IMG/VR virus record: IMGVR_UViG_3300027796_000021
Span: 1 to 40,095 of that record
Reading direction: 5' to 3' (one strand)
Length of the DNA: 40,095 nt
From: a virus
Shown piece after piece: positions 30,101 through 38,532 of this stretch (its first letter is position 1; each line of letters opens with the position of its first letter). The notes under the pieces were generated by a model. It was not told the origin of the DNA and did not search any database. It worked only from the letters and a program-made list of their open reading frames with translations. Position numbers and translations under genes: made by a program.

Positions 30101-31097
30101 TAGTGGATTTTCAGGATTTAATACGGAAATGATAGAGAGTTCTAAATATATAAATTCTTTTGTAGAGTTAATAAGAAAAACACAAGGCGAATTTGCTGTC
30201 GGAGGATTTCTTGAAAATTTAAAATCTTACAGAGATTTAATTCAAGAAATTGGAAAAGATTATGCGAAGATTGAGAAATCTGCAAAAGATGCTTTTAATA
30301 CTTTGGCTAAAACTTTTTCAAAAGAAAAATCCATTTCTGAAATTATTAAAGAAAACTTAATTGCTCTTGAAAAACTTAAGCAGAACGCTACCATAAAAGA
30401 AGATTTAAAGATTTTATTTGAGATTTCAAACATTACAGATGTAGCTCAGCAAAAAGAAGCTTATGATAAATTTTTTGCAGATTTAAAAAGTTCTTTCGGA
30501 GCAGATTCTGCCGAATATTTAAGATATGTAGATACTTTGAAAAAAGGAATGATATACCAGAACGAGCTTTCCAAAGGAACTCAAAAACTTACAAAAGAAA
30601 TGGAATCTCTTTCAAAATCTATTGAAGATTCTATTATGGATATTGATAAGCAAATATTAGAATATGAAGGAAAAGGTCTTTCTATAGAAGATAAGAAAGA
30701 AAAAGCTTTTAATAAAGTTACAATACAATATGAGAAACTTCAGGAATATATAATTCCCGGAATGACCCCTCCAAAGGAAGAGATAGATAAATTTAAGTCT
30801 TTATATGGGGATTATTTTGAGTTATTGAAAAAATCAGTTCCCGGACAATTAGGAACAGCTATTAGAGAAACATCTGCTGTTGAAATGGGTGGTAAAGAAG
30901 CTTTTGATATAATTGCAAAGACAGTTTACAGAGAAAACAAAGATAATGTAAAGGATATTAAAGATAATACAGATGATATGCTCGGTCATTTGATAAGCTT
31001 TAAAGGTGTTTTGGAAAGCATAGATAAGAATGCACAAGGAATGGTAAATAAAATGACAGGAACTGCTGATACTATAATAACTTCGAGTTCTTTGTGA
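27171..31097 (+). CDS. tape measure protein, 1308 aa
   Basis: It sets tail length and is ejected with the DNA. It is very long, rich in Ala/Ser/Lys/Glu and helical. The TP901-type core runs about 325-640 (NLLAGGFRSIVAAFIGGSVI, then MRRINTIARESEASLAGMTT, GILQLSQATGI, VITVAAGAGISFEEVSAAVA, TLTDMG). Hydrophobic segments around 683-725 (VLVKIVSIGAALIGVLSTVL) and later can insert into the membrane. The C-terminal third is coiled coil (KKGMIYQNELSKGTQKL). At about 1.5 angstrom per residue the tail would be near 190-200 nm, which is inference. AGGAG lies before ATG at 27171. Confidence 0.93.
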   Translation: MADEITLVADSQSFVNAFKACDDAMKRTNEFFGKTQEALSKVGTTFESASASIKAAADDIQRIQESLITVDKSFANISNTFGTLGSKLDGAGKGIQSAFQGLYGKIKSGSSVADVAKEVNEKIKTSITSGTGAGSEKAWTGLDSLKSLMLGLKSVQKLDRGGMVAKLSKTFLTLSNALNIISKLPMEGLTKLDTMGANEKVTGIKLFLQSLTTMLSTEFKGENLQVFSAITSSLSKLGYFFKTLESFSSASKKTTFDSSALVTSIRSLIIDLGSLANAPEYSKFIELANAMEKVSLASKNISGSTKKATSALNSLTTTTSTSGLNLLAGGFRSIVAAFIGGSVIYSTVRAIKQSITELIDLESIMRRINTIARESEASLAGMTTGILQLSQATGIKKTDLAEALYEINSATIKGSDAMLVLRASAYSAVAGFTETKKVAELISKILNAYGESANKAEYYSDVLFKTVERGINPMSELVQYLGNVITVAAGAGISFEEVSAAVATLTDMGYKTNVAVTSLNSAILKFAKGNKQLNKLFQDSGYASSAAAVRVIGLKRAFDLIRDATGGATEKLAELGFNYRDIRAASVLASKSLALYQTNMDEIVNKTNVAGATQAAFVEIQKSLKQVFDETSASISTFISNITNSTQSLSIFRNVLLGVKTLFEEVNSALIKYNENMNLSFGQSVLVKIVSIGAALIGVLSTVLLFKKIGTLLAGLTISSGLIVGTSTLAKQALKIGTYFAKIGIPHAVILSALNLSKIFYLIVNRITIWVVAIEKTYSWMSELLKLTGSWSYAIKEIWENINSIPKLVRAVLVTIVSAVGASLDILTLGIFGFTEQFGDAMTNLANRILGIKLEFSVPEENQGIASLREQVIALNKEFANTKKGTEEYSKLIYKFNMLKEAIAKVPGASKELGESLKNLQGKIKTVQEPSIELEKSNRDLLSNIIKELEDAEFKKMEPIKRIVDLEYKSKITERALSGFSGFNTEMIESSKYINSFVELIRKTQGEFAVGGFLENLKSYRDLIQEIGKDYAKIEKSAKDAFNTLAKTFSKEKSISEIIKENLIALEKLKQNATIKEDLKILFEISNITDVAQQKEAYDKFFADLKSSFGADSAEYLRYVDTLKKGMIYQNELSKGTQKLTKEMESLSKSIEDSIMDIDKQILEYEGKGLSIEDKKEKAFNKVTIQYEKLQEYIIPGMTPPKEEIDKFKSLYGDYFELLKKSVPGQLGTAIRETSAVEMGGKEAFDIIAKTVYRENKDNVKDIKDNTDDMLGHLISFKGVLESIDKNAQGMVNKMTGTADTIITSSSL

Positions 31098-31113
31098 TAT
31101 TTTTAATTTACAC

Positions 31114-31141
31114 TTGACTTTTTGTAAAAGTGTGCTATATT
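31114..31141 (+). promoter_or_regulatory. rightward promoter P7, extended -10
   Basis: TTGACT (31114-31119), 16-base spacer, TATATT (31136-31141) preceded by GTGC. Short leader of about 35 bases. It drives the distal tail genes. Confidence 0.85.
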
Positions 31142-31182
31142 ATATAGTATGAATAAAATGTGGTTTATATAGGGAATGATTA

Positions 31183-32343
31183 ATGGCGATACGAAGAATA
31201 GTTCTTGATAAAAATACAGGCAATGTTGATTCAGTAGGAGAGAGTTATCAACATACTTATCAACTCATTGTTGATAAAACCGATACTGCAAATACTATTT
31301 ATGGTTATGCAAAGTTAGGAACTCAAACTGTTAGACTTCCTATTTATGGAGATTCTTTATCGGGAATTCCATTGACAGATATTTCTATCAATAAATCCAG
31401 TGATGCAGATTTTAAGAAAAATGGAGATACTTGGTGTAGTGGTGTAGATGGTCCATTTTCTAAATGGGATTATGTTGTAAATTATAAGAAGTCTGAGATA
31501 AGTGGTTTTTCAAGTGAAGAAGCTCCTTGGTTACAAGATGCTATCGGAGCAGTATTAGAGCCTATTACTTATGATGATTATTCCTGCACTTCTTATAAAA
31601 AAGACACTACATATATAATAAATGCGCAAGGCGAACAGGTAGTAAAAACCGCGATAATAACAAATGCTGTAGGAAAACCTGTTTATAGAAATGCAAAGCT
31701 TTATAATTTTATGTTGTCATTCACTTATGGAACAAAAACTTTTAACCCTCTTTGGATGAGAAGTGTATTGAATACTGTGAATGGTAAGGATGTACAGATA
31801 GCCGGAATTATCATTGGAAAGAAAAGCGGAGTTTTGAGAAGCATTATTCCTTCAATGTCTGAATATAATGGAACCTCCTATTATAGCGTGGCGGTAAAAA
31901 TTGAAATATCATTTGAAAAACCTTTATATGAATCACGATCAGTAGGAACCAGTTTTTCTGCATATATGACACAAGCAGATGCAATAGCAAAGGATGAATC
32001 TAAGATTGTTGACCTTCAATCATGGATTGGACCTGATATTGATAGTGTTCCTGTTGCTTGTTGGTGTACAGGATATGATGGAACAAGTTATGATACAACT
32101 ACTGGAAAGAAAAAGAAGATAGGATATTTTTCAACCGTAAAATCTGGTACAAATCCAAAATATGCGGCAATGGTTGATTATAAGAATCTGGAAGAACCTA
32201 TTGTTCTTGCAAGTAATGGACTTATTTATTCTGGAACAATGGAACAGGCAATGGAAGAAAGTAAAATAAATGTAGTGAAATATTATGATTCTGTAATAGC
32301 AGATTGGACTCCGTTAGGTTTTCCAAGAAGAGGTTTCATTTAA
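31183..32343 (+). CDS. distal tail/baseplate-type protein, 386 aa
   Basis: Placed just after the tape measure, as the distal tail or baseplate hub protein usually is. It is beta-rich. The segment KKSGVLRSIIPSMSEYNGTS then YYSVAVKIEISFEKPLYE recurs in the following gene (GLLRSV...YYKITLNIELECEKPLY). Both end with a W-x-x-L-x-x-PR segment (WTPLGFPRRGF). The two proteins are diverged paralogs, perhaps forming one mixed ring. GGGAA lies before ATG at 31183. No enzymatic motif is seen. Confidence 0.7.
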   Translation: MAIRRIVLDKNTGNVDSVGESYQHTYQLIVDKTDTANTIYGYAKLGTQTVRLPIYGDSLSGIPLTDISINKSSDADFKKNGDTWCSGVDGPFSKWDYVVNYKKSEISGFSSEEAPWLQDAIGAVLEPITYDDYSCTSYKKDTTYIINAQGEQVVKTAIITNAVGKPVYRNAKLYNFMLSFTYGTKTFNPLWMRSVLNTVNGKDVQIAGIIIGKKSGVLRSIIPSMSEYNGTSYYSVAVKIEISFEKPLYESRSVGTSFSAYMTQADAIAKDESKIVDLQSWIGPDIDSVPVACWCTGYDGTSYDTTTGKKKKIGYFSTVKSGTNPKYAAMVDYKNLEEPIVLASNGLIYSGTMEQAMEESKINVVKYYDSVIADWTPLGFPRRGFI

Positions 32344-32364
32344 TAGTAATTATGGGGAGGGCGA

Positions 32365-33105
32365 ATGATTGTAGAAAATTCAGCATATGAAATTTGTGAA
32401 TATGATAAGGTTTATCAATCTTCCATAGCATATTCATTAAAAGCGGATAAAATCAATATAACAAATCCAAGGGATATTTCAGAGAATTTGAATAAATCCG
32501 TTTTGGAAGTGATTCATTCTTCCAGCGGAGAGATTTGTTATAAGAATAAACAGTTGATAAATAAAGTCCTTTGTTTTCATTATTATGTTCCTATCAGGAA
32601 TATCAATAATATAGAAAATATTTATGATTTGAGAATGACTATGAATAAGCGTGATTATTTCATAGCCGGAAGATATATAAAAGCCAAGACTGGATTGCTT
32701 CGTTCTGTAAGCAGTTTTCTAACAACCGATAAAAAGTATTATAAAATTACTTTGAATATAGAATTGGAATGTGAAAAACCTTTATACTCTGATTTTTATC
32801 CTAATCTTGGATATTATTTTAATGTCGGAGGGGATTCTAGTAAAAGAAGGAGAATCCAGTTCAGTTCAAATCCTTCGAGAATTCTTAGTGATAAAACTAA
32901 TTTCCCAGACGCACTTCATGTTGTAAATGGATTTGGTTATTATAGTGATTTTCATCCTGAGCTGAATATCAGTGACCCAATTCCTTTGAAAGAGAATGGG
33001 GATATTCTTTTGGATTATAAAGATATTATCTGGAATGAATCTTTTGAACATTTTATCACATCATGGAATGGTCTGAGCCTTCCTAGGAAAGTGTATGGGG
33101 AATAG
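32365..33105 (+). CDS. distal tail-type protein, 246 aa, paralog of previous
   Basis: It shares with the upstream gene a core of KTGLLRSVSSFLTTDKKYY then KITLNIELECEKPLYSD, a later PIPLKENG, and a final WNGLSLPRKV. It lacks about 140 residues of the larger copy. Beta-rich, no signal or membrane segment. GGGAGGG lies before ATG at 32365. It is probably part of the tail tip. Confidence 0.68.
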   Translation: MIVENSAYEICEYDKVYQSSIAYSLKADKINITNPRDISENLNKSVLEVIHSSSGEICYKNKQLINKVLCFHYYVPIRNINNIENIYDLRMTMNKRDYFIAGRYIKAKTGLLRSVSSFLTTDKKYYKITLNIELECEKPLYSDFYPNLGYYFNVGGDSSKRRRIQFSSNPSRILSDKTNFPDALHVVNGFGYYSDFHPELNISDPIPLKENGDILLDYKDIIWNESFEHFITSWNGLSLPRKVYGE

Positions 33106-33108
33106 ATT

Positions 33109-34086
33109 ATGGGATATGCTATTGGTGCTGATACAAGGCCTCGTGCAAAGGAATATGTAAATGCTCTTGTCAGAATTACGGGTGATGGGGGAAAGACAGG
33201 AATAAACCCTATTGGGAGGCGTTCTGCCGGGTTTGGTGCAGGAGGGTCTACAACTACTTCTGATTATCTTGGATATTTCAAACTATATTTGATTTCCACA
33301 ATAGTTGATGAACAAACTCTTTACACAGTCAGGATTGCAGATGGAGCAACTTATGTGGATGAAGAAACTGTTGGGGGAAATAGTATTTGCAAAGCAAATA
33401 ATGTAAGATTTGAAATTGCTCCTTATCTTTCTTCTGTATTATCTGTTAATATGCTTTTTTATCTACAATATGATTCAACAAATAATACTGTTGTTATTTC
33501 TTCTACAACAGAATCTTCCATACCAGAAGACACTTCAACCATTCTTTATTATCAGCTTGGTAGATTTGTATATGGCTCCTCCAATGATAGCTATATAATT
33601 CAAGATCATTTGACGGGAATTCCCCAAATGTACTTGATACCTGCTTCAGCGGCTTATTCTGGATATTTCAAATTATATCTGATTTCTGCAACTGTTGAAG
33701 GAGTTACAAGTTATGGTGTTAGAATTGCAGATGGAAAAACCTATGTAAGTGAATCAAGTGTTGGTGGGAACAGCACATGCAAGGTTAATGAAACTTCTTT
33801 TCCAATAGCTTCATATTTTTCTGGTGCATTGACTGCAAACACTCTTTTCTATTTGAAATACACTCATGCTACAGAAGCTGTTGTTATTGAATCTTCTTCT
33901 ACATTGACTATACCAAGTGATACTGATGCACTTGCATATTATCAATTAGGAAGATTCTATACTGGAACTACCCCCTATGTTGCACAAGATCATTCCAATA
34001 TTGGTGTAATTGTTGGAAGTTCAACTATTCCAGCAGTTGTTGCAAATGGCATTCCTCAAATATGGTGGGTAAAGAATGAGTGTTAG
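33109..34086 (+). CDS. tail tip/fibre protein with two tandem domains, 325 aa
   Basis: Two copies of a domain of about 120 residues. The first starts GYFKLYLISTIVDEQTLYTV (residue 55) and the second GYFKLYLISATVEGVTSYGV (residue 185), both followed by RIADG-x-TYV, SVGGNS/TVGGNS, a FYL strand and YYQLGRF. Period is 130 residues (390 bases). It is beta-rich, probably a trimeric receptor-binding or spacer part. GGGGAA lies before ATG at 33109. The end overlaps the next start. Confidence 0.75.
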   Translation: MGYAIGADTRPRAKEYVNALVRITGDGGKTGINPIGRRSAGFGAGGSTTTSDYLGYFKLYLISTIVDEQTLYTVRIADGATYVDEETVGGNSICKANNVRFEIAPYLSSVLSVNMLFYLQYDSTNNTVVISSTTESSIPEDTSTILYYQLGRFVYGSSNDSYIIQDHLTGIPQMYLIPASAAYSGYFKLYLISATVEGVTSYGVRIADGKTYVSESSVGGNSTCKVNETSFPIASYFSGALTANTLFYLKYTHATEAVVIESSSTLTIPSDTDALAYYQLGRFYTGTTPYVAQDHSNIGVIVGSSTIPAVVANGIPQIWWVKNEC

Positions 34087-35038
34087 ACCAATACTTTTAC
34101 AATCTGATGGAGCTATTTATGGAACTCCGGGAGCTTATAGAACTTCTCCTCCTCCAATGGCAGGAAAATATGCAGGAAGTTCTTTGAGGGAAGATGTTAC
34201 CTATTACACAGTAGATGAAACTGGAACAGCAGTATTGAAAACAGTAAAAGCTTATCCATTTTATTGTGATTCTGTTTCAGGAGGATTGGATACAAGCGGA
34301 GACGGTTCTTTAGAAAATCCTTTCAGAAGTGTTAATCAAGCATTAATTATATTACAGCCTATTTTGACTTGTCTTAATTCAAGTTCCTGTTGTACTTATA
34401 TTGTTTTGCGAGTGAAAGGAACAGTAGATTATCCGGTTCAATATGAAAATGAATCAATTTTTAATGGATATGATAAATTTATTATTGAGCCTTGGAGTAT
34501 TGATAAAGTTATTTTTTATAGTATAAATGGAAATAAATGTATTAGTAAATTAACCTATTTGATTTTTAAAAATATTGAAGCAAATCTTGTAAGTAATTTA
34601 GATATATATTTAAAAAATGTATATTTAATAAATACTTGTACAAATTCAATATTCAATTCTTGTATAACAAATATAAATGTGAGTTCAAGTAGTTTTAGTA
34701 ATTTTATTGGATTTTATAATAATGATTCTTCTATTTTTTATAAATGTGAAGGAGAGCATTATATAAAAGGAAATAATTCTGAAACATCTGTATTTGGAGA
34801 TAATAATGAATCAATATTTTATGAAGCAATCGGAAATTCTAGTGGATATAATAATATAACATTTGGAATGCTTTTGTATGGATTTTTTCGTAATCCAAGT
34901 TCTGCAATGTATGAATGTAATGGTAATGTAGCCTCTACAAACGGGTACATTGAGGGTTGCGGATTTTATGAAAATACAAATTCAACTTATTTGAATTGCA
35001 CTGGAAATTCTTTAAATAGAACTAATTGTGATATTTAA
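34076..35038 (+). CDS. beta-helix-like tail fibre protein, 320 aa
   Basis: A short N-terminal head (ILLQSDGAIYGTPGAYRTSP) is followed by DSVSGGLDTSGDGSLENPF then RSVNQALIIL, the start of a pectate-lyase-like parallel beta helix. Then come Asn/Ser/Cys-rich rungs (IFNSCITNINVSSSSFSNF). No catalytic motif is recognised. Such fibres bind or cut surface glycans. It begins inside the 3' end of the previous gene (11-base overlap). Confidence 0.68.
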   Translation: MSVRPILLQSDGAIYGTPGAYRTSPPPMAGKYAGSSLREDVTYYTVDETGTAVLKTVKAYPFYCDSVSGGLDTSGDGSLENPFRSVNQALIILQPILTCLNSSSCCTYIVLRVKGTVDYPVQYENESIFNGYDKFIIEPWSIDKVIFYSINGNKCISKLTYLIFKNIEANLVSNLDIYLKNVYLINTCTNSIFNSCITNINVSSSSFSNFIGFYNNDSSIFYKCEGEHYIKGNNSETSVFGDNNESIFYEAIGNSSGYNNITFGMLLYGFFRNPSSAMYECNGNVASTNGYIEGCGFYENTNSTYLNCTGNSLNRTNCDI

Positions 35039-35047
35039 GGTTTTATA

Positions 35048-35320
35048 ATGAGTTATTCAAACTGTAACAAAGAAGAATATGAACAAAAAGTAAAGGAATT
35101 GTTATTATTGCATAGTGGAAAAGAATGCAAGGACAAATTAGTTGTGCAATCTATTTCCATTATAACAGATTGTATTCATGCAGATGACACAAAAGAGATG
35201 AATCCCAATTGCAAATGTCGTGGAACAAAAATCATTTGCAATAATTCCAATTTATCAGGTTTTACAAATTATAGTAAATATTGCAATAAGTATAATTGCA
35301 AATATTATGCAAATAGTTGA
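35048..35320 (+). CDS. cysteine-rich small protein, 90 aa
   Basis: Unrecognised. Cys-rich: CNKEEY (N-terminus), GKECKDK, DCIHADD, NCKCRGTKIICN, YCNKYNCKYY. The Cys spacing could bind zinc or form disulfides. It lies between tail fibre genes under P7, so a virion or fibre-processing role is possible. No signal peptide. AAGGTTT is a moderate site before ATG at 35048. Confidence 0.65.
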   Translation: MSYSNCNKEEYEQKVKELLLLHSGKECKDKLVVQSISIITDCIHADDTKEMNPNCKCRGTKIICNNSNLSGFTNYSKYCNKYNCKYYANS

Positions 35321-35339
35321 ATAATTTAAAATATTTTGC

Positions 35340-35367
35340 TTGACTTTTGCAAAAAGTGTGCTATATT
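35340..35367 (+). promoter_or_regulatory. rightward promoter P8, extended -10
   Basis: TTGACT (35340-35345), 16-base spacer, TATATT (35362-35367) preceded by GTGC. Short leader of about 38 bases. It drives the fibre unit. Confidence 0.85.
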
Positions 35368-35411
35368 ATATATTAAAGAAATTAATGAAAGAAATATAAG
35401 GGGGATTTTTT

Positions 35412-37325
35412 ATGGCGAATGACATTATAGTTTATTATGAAATAAACTCAGGAAATTTATATGATGTAAACGGAACCCTCTTCGGAAATAATAATCTGAG
35501 CATGTTCCTTGATACTCATTCCGTGATTGAGCTTCATTATGTAACTGAAGTAACTTCTTCTGAAATTCCTTCTGAATGGACTGAATGGACAGGAGTTGCA
35601 GGATTGGGAGTTTCTTCTGAAGCTTCCATTGATGATAATTATCTTCATGCAATTCGTGGAACGCTTACCACCGCCATTGCAATTAATGATACCACAGTTG
35701 CAACAACCGCTACAATCGATACTGCCGATGTAAACCCTGCTGGAACCATTACGTGTATTAAAGCCGATGGAACTACTGTTTCTTTTGCTTATACTTCCTA
35801 TGTTGCAACCGCTACGACTGTTATATTTACTCTGGCTGAAGCTTCTACAGTTGCTGTTGCCACTTCGGGAACGGTTGTTCGAATTCCTGAAGCATTGTTC
35901 ATGAAAACTTCTGGAACTGATATTGATAATACTTCTTCTGATACGGGTATTTTTAAAATCTCTCTTTATGCACTTTCTCATAAACTTTTGAATTCTCTTG
36001 ATTATGCTAATACTGCTTCTATTGAAGGGATTTTTCAGCATAAGATTGTAGATGCCGGAGAAACAATCAATACTTTTGAATTCCCATTCAAAATTATAAA
36101 TGTTCTTGATTATGATAATGATATTACACTCCCTTCTCAAACAGGGGATTATGCAAGTAAGACTTGGGCTTTGTCCTTTTTGAATGCTCCTCTTGTTTAT
36201 CAATATAGTGCTGACGGAACTAATTTTCATGCTACTCAAGCTTCTACAGATATTTATTATCAGCAAAAGTTTGATAATGTAGATGCTACATGGTCTGCTA
36301 CAATGCAGTTGCTCAGGGGAAATGTTGGTTACGGATATTCTGTTCCTGCTGTTTATGCCGCCGGAACTACTTATAATCCAGTATCTGTTTCAAATCCTAT
36401 TTATGCAGTAGTTTTGAATCAGGATTGTTCATGGGTATTTATAAGTTCTTCTGCAAGCACGGGAAATGCACCTCCGACTCTTCCGACCACCAGTAATGCT
36501 TATTGGACATTGTTTGCAAGTGCCGGAACTGATTCTTATACTTACTATGCTTATGCTTCAGATGCTTCTGGAACTAATTTTTCACTTACTCCTAGCAATT
36601 CTCTTCTTTATATTGCACAAATCAATGTGAATCTTCCTATAGCAACTCCTACGATTACCGATTTTGCTTCTGCAACTTGGGTAAAATATTTAGGAACAAA
36701 CGGTTCTGACGGAGCACTTATTACTCTTGGTTCAGCGGCTGTAAGTTTTACTACGACAAATACTGCCGGAGTTGTTACTTCCACTCTTGGAACTGTTTCG
36801 GAAGATTATTTTACAATTACTTTTACTAAAACCCAACTTGGCGGGATTACTGATGAATGCGAATTTGATTTGAGTGATGCTAGCGGTTATAATATCAGTG
36901 CAGATTCTCGAATCTCTTTTCAATGGGCTAGCAGTTCATTGTTGGTAAAGTATTCCTCAGGAACTGATTCATGGCCCTCTGCGTCTTGGACGCTGAAGCC
37001 CAAGGGTATTAGAGGAAGAGATGGGTATATTTATGACCGGGTTACAGTTGCAGATAATACTATTACTGCAACGCTTGTTCCTCAGGATTTTTATTGGACG
37101 GCAGTTTCAGCCGCAACTCTTGTATTTGATTTTTCCGCTGTTTCTACAAAAGATACAACCATTCTTTTGAAAATAACAATGCCCTCTCCGGTTGTTTCTT
37201 TTACATGGCCCATTATTACATGGCTTGATGGAAGTGCTCCTGATATGTCTGTGGCTGGAATTTATTGGGTAACTATTCATAATGATGCTAATGGTTTGTA
37301 TGGAAATCTAGCGAAAGGATTATAA
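35412..37325 (+). CDS. large tail fibre protein, 637 aa
   Basis: It is rich in Thr, Ala, Ser and Gly, with many short strands and an alternating pattern typical of fibre shafts. The N-terminal region (YYEINSGNLYDVNGTLFGNN) would attach to the tail. The middle (about 300-385) has GYGYSVPAVYAAGTTYNPVS and AYWTLFASAG, a small carbohydrate-binding-like module seen in many phage fibres. The end has VYWVTI-like strands (MSVAGIYWVTIHNDANGLYG). No enzyme motif is seen. AAGGGGGA lies before ATG at 35412. Next gene begins at its stop. Confidence 0.75.
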   Translation: MANDIIVYYEINSGNLYDVNGTLFGNNNLSMFLDTHSVIELHYVTEVTSSEIPSEWTEWTGVAGLGVSSEASIDDNYLHAIRGTLTTAIAINDTTVATTATIDTADVNPAGTITCIKADGTTVSFAYTSYVATATTVIFTLAEASTVAVATSGTVVRIPEALFMKTSGTDIDNTSSDTGIFKISLYALSHKLLNSLDYANTASIEGIFQHKIVDAGETINTFEFPFKIINVLDYDNDITLPSQTGDYASKTWALSFLNAPLVYQYSADGTNFHATQASTDIYYQQKFDNVDATWSATMQLLRGNVGYGYSVPAVYAAGTTYNPVSVSNPIYAVVLNQDCSWVFISSSASTGNAPPTLPTTSNAYWTLFASAGTDSYTYYAYASDASGTNFSLTPSNSLLYIAQINVNLPIATPTITDFASATWVKYLGTNGSDGALITLGSAAVSFTTTNTAGVVTSTLGTVSEDYFTITFTKTQLGGITDECEFDLSDASGYNISADSRISFQWASSSLLVKYSSGTDSWPSASWTLKPKGIRGRDGYIYDRVTVADNTITATLVPQDFYWTAVSAATLVFDFSAVSTKDTTILLKITMPSPVVSFTWPIITWLDGSAPDMSVAGIYWVTIHNDANGLYGNLAKGL

Positions 37326-38149
37326 TGCCCTCCCCTTATATTATAAATCCTTTTGGAGTAAAATATGCATTAGGAAATGTTTCAGCATTTCTTGTGCAGA
37401 TTACTGCTTCTGATATTACAAATTCAACAGCAGTTCATTCCTTTAATCTTGTTGGAGCATCTGGCTGTGTAATACGTTGGGGAGATAGTGTAGAGACTTC
37501 ATGGACTACTGATGCATTATATTCTCACACTTATACAAAAGCTGGAACTTATTTAGTCCAGATTAAAGGACCTCATACACGTTTTTATCATCAAGGGGGA
37601 ACTCCTACAAAAGTTATTGAAGCTATGAAGCTTTACACAGGAATAACAAGTGGTCAAGCTACTTGGTATGGTTGTACTAATCCTTTGTTTCATCTTCATC
37701 CTTTATATCGCTTTCATTCGGGAATTACTACTCTAGCTAACCATTTCATAGGTTGTACTGGTAATGGATTTAAACTTGTTGAAGGATTGTCTTTACCAGC
37801 TTCTTGCATAAGTATATATCGAATTTGTTATGGAGATAGTGGTAACGGGTTTACATCTTTACCTAGCACTTTTGTATTTACTCCCCAATGTTTTGAAAAT
37901 ACTGGTGCTTTTTATGGGGCTACAAAATTGACCTCGGATATAAGTAATAAATTTCCAACCTATACAGCCAATTCTTCTGTAAGTTTTTATCAAACTTTTT
38001 ATAATGCAAAGATTACAGGAACTGCACCGGCAAATAAATTATGGGGAAGAACTGATATTACATGGACTCCCGGAGGTGCTTTTACAGGAGCTACAACTTT
38101 AACTAATTATACATCCATTCCTGCTGCTTGGGGTGGAGGAGGAGCCTAA
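37325..38149 (+). CDS. fibre protein with PKD-like domain, 274 aa
   Basis: Residues about 45-90 (CVIRWGDSVETSWTTDALYS, then HTYTKAGTYLVQIKG) match a PKD-type beta sandwich: W-G-D-G-like turn and HxYxxxGTYxVxI. The rest contains repeated short blocks with FxGATxL elements (GAFYGATKLTSDI, GAFTGATTLTNY), similar to BspA-like surface repeats. It probably contacts the host surface. The ATG overlaps the end of the preceding fibre gene. Confidence 0.72.
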   Translation: MPSPYIINPFGVKYALGNVSAFLVQITASDITNSTAVHSFNLVGASGCVIRWGDSVETSWTTDALYSHTYTKAGTYLVQIKGPHTRFYHQGGTPTKVIEAMKLYTGITSGQATWYGCTNPLFHLHPLYRFHSGITTLANHFIGCTGNGFKLVEGLSLPASCISIYRICYGDSGNGFTSLPSTFVFTPQCFENTGAFYGATKLTSDISNKFPTYTANSSVSFYQTFYNAKITGTAPANKLWGRTDITWTPGGAFTGATTLTNYTSIPAAWGGGGA

Positions 38150-38151
38150 TC

Positions 38152-38532
38152 ATGCCTTATGCAAAAATTGTGAATAATAAAATAGTTTACCCACCTCATA
38201 ATGATGGAAATAAAGTAAATGTCCATGAAGATTTGACATGGCTTTCTGAAAATGGATTTACTATAATGAGTGATGCTGAAATTGCTCCTTATATTGTTAA
38301 TGAAACTCCTGAATATTATACTCAACGTCAAATAAGACTTGCTATGAGAGCTTTGGGGATGGAAACATTATTGGATTCTATTCTAGATTCAGATGCTATA
38401 ATTAAGCGCGATTGGCTTGAGGCTCAGGGTATTGATTTTAATAATTCTACAGTGATTTCTGCTATTACTGAAGCTGGAATTACTAGTGAGCAAATTACTG
38501 CATTGAAAAATAAAATTTTGGAGACATTATGA
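38152..38532 (+). CDS. small fibre-associated protein, 126 aa
   Basis: The N-terminus (PYAKIVNNKIVYPPHNDGNK, then VHEDLTWLSENGF) resembles tail fibre assembly/chaperone proteins (YAKxxNxxIxxPP). The middle helix RQIRLAMRALGMETLLDS and the C-terminal helix EAGITSEQITALKNKIL would form a helical tail. The start is ATG at 38152 with GGAGGAG 8 bases upstream, which lies in the end of the PKD gene; an earlier ATG at 38128 is not supported. It overlaps the LamG fibre by four bases. Chaperone of the next fibre is a reasonable guess. Confidence 0.7.
   Translation: MPYAKIVNNKIVYPPHNDGNKVNVHEDLTWLSENGFTIMSDAEIAPYIVNETPEYYTQRQIRLAMRALGMETLLDSILDSDAIIKRDWLEAQGIDFNNSTVISAITEAGITSEQITALKNKILETL

Noticed and set aside
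35457-36266. Leftward open frame of 269 codons opposite a fibre gene
   Set aside because: Ser/Asn/Arg/Cys-rich shadow of repeated Thr/Ala codons; no start signal.
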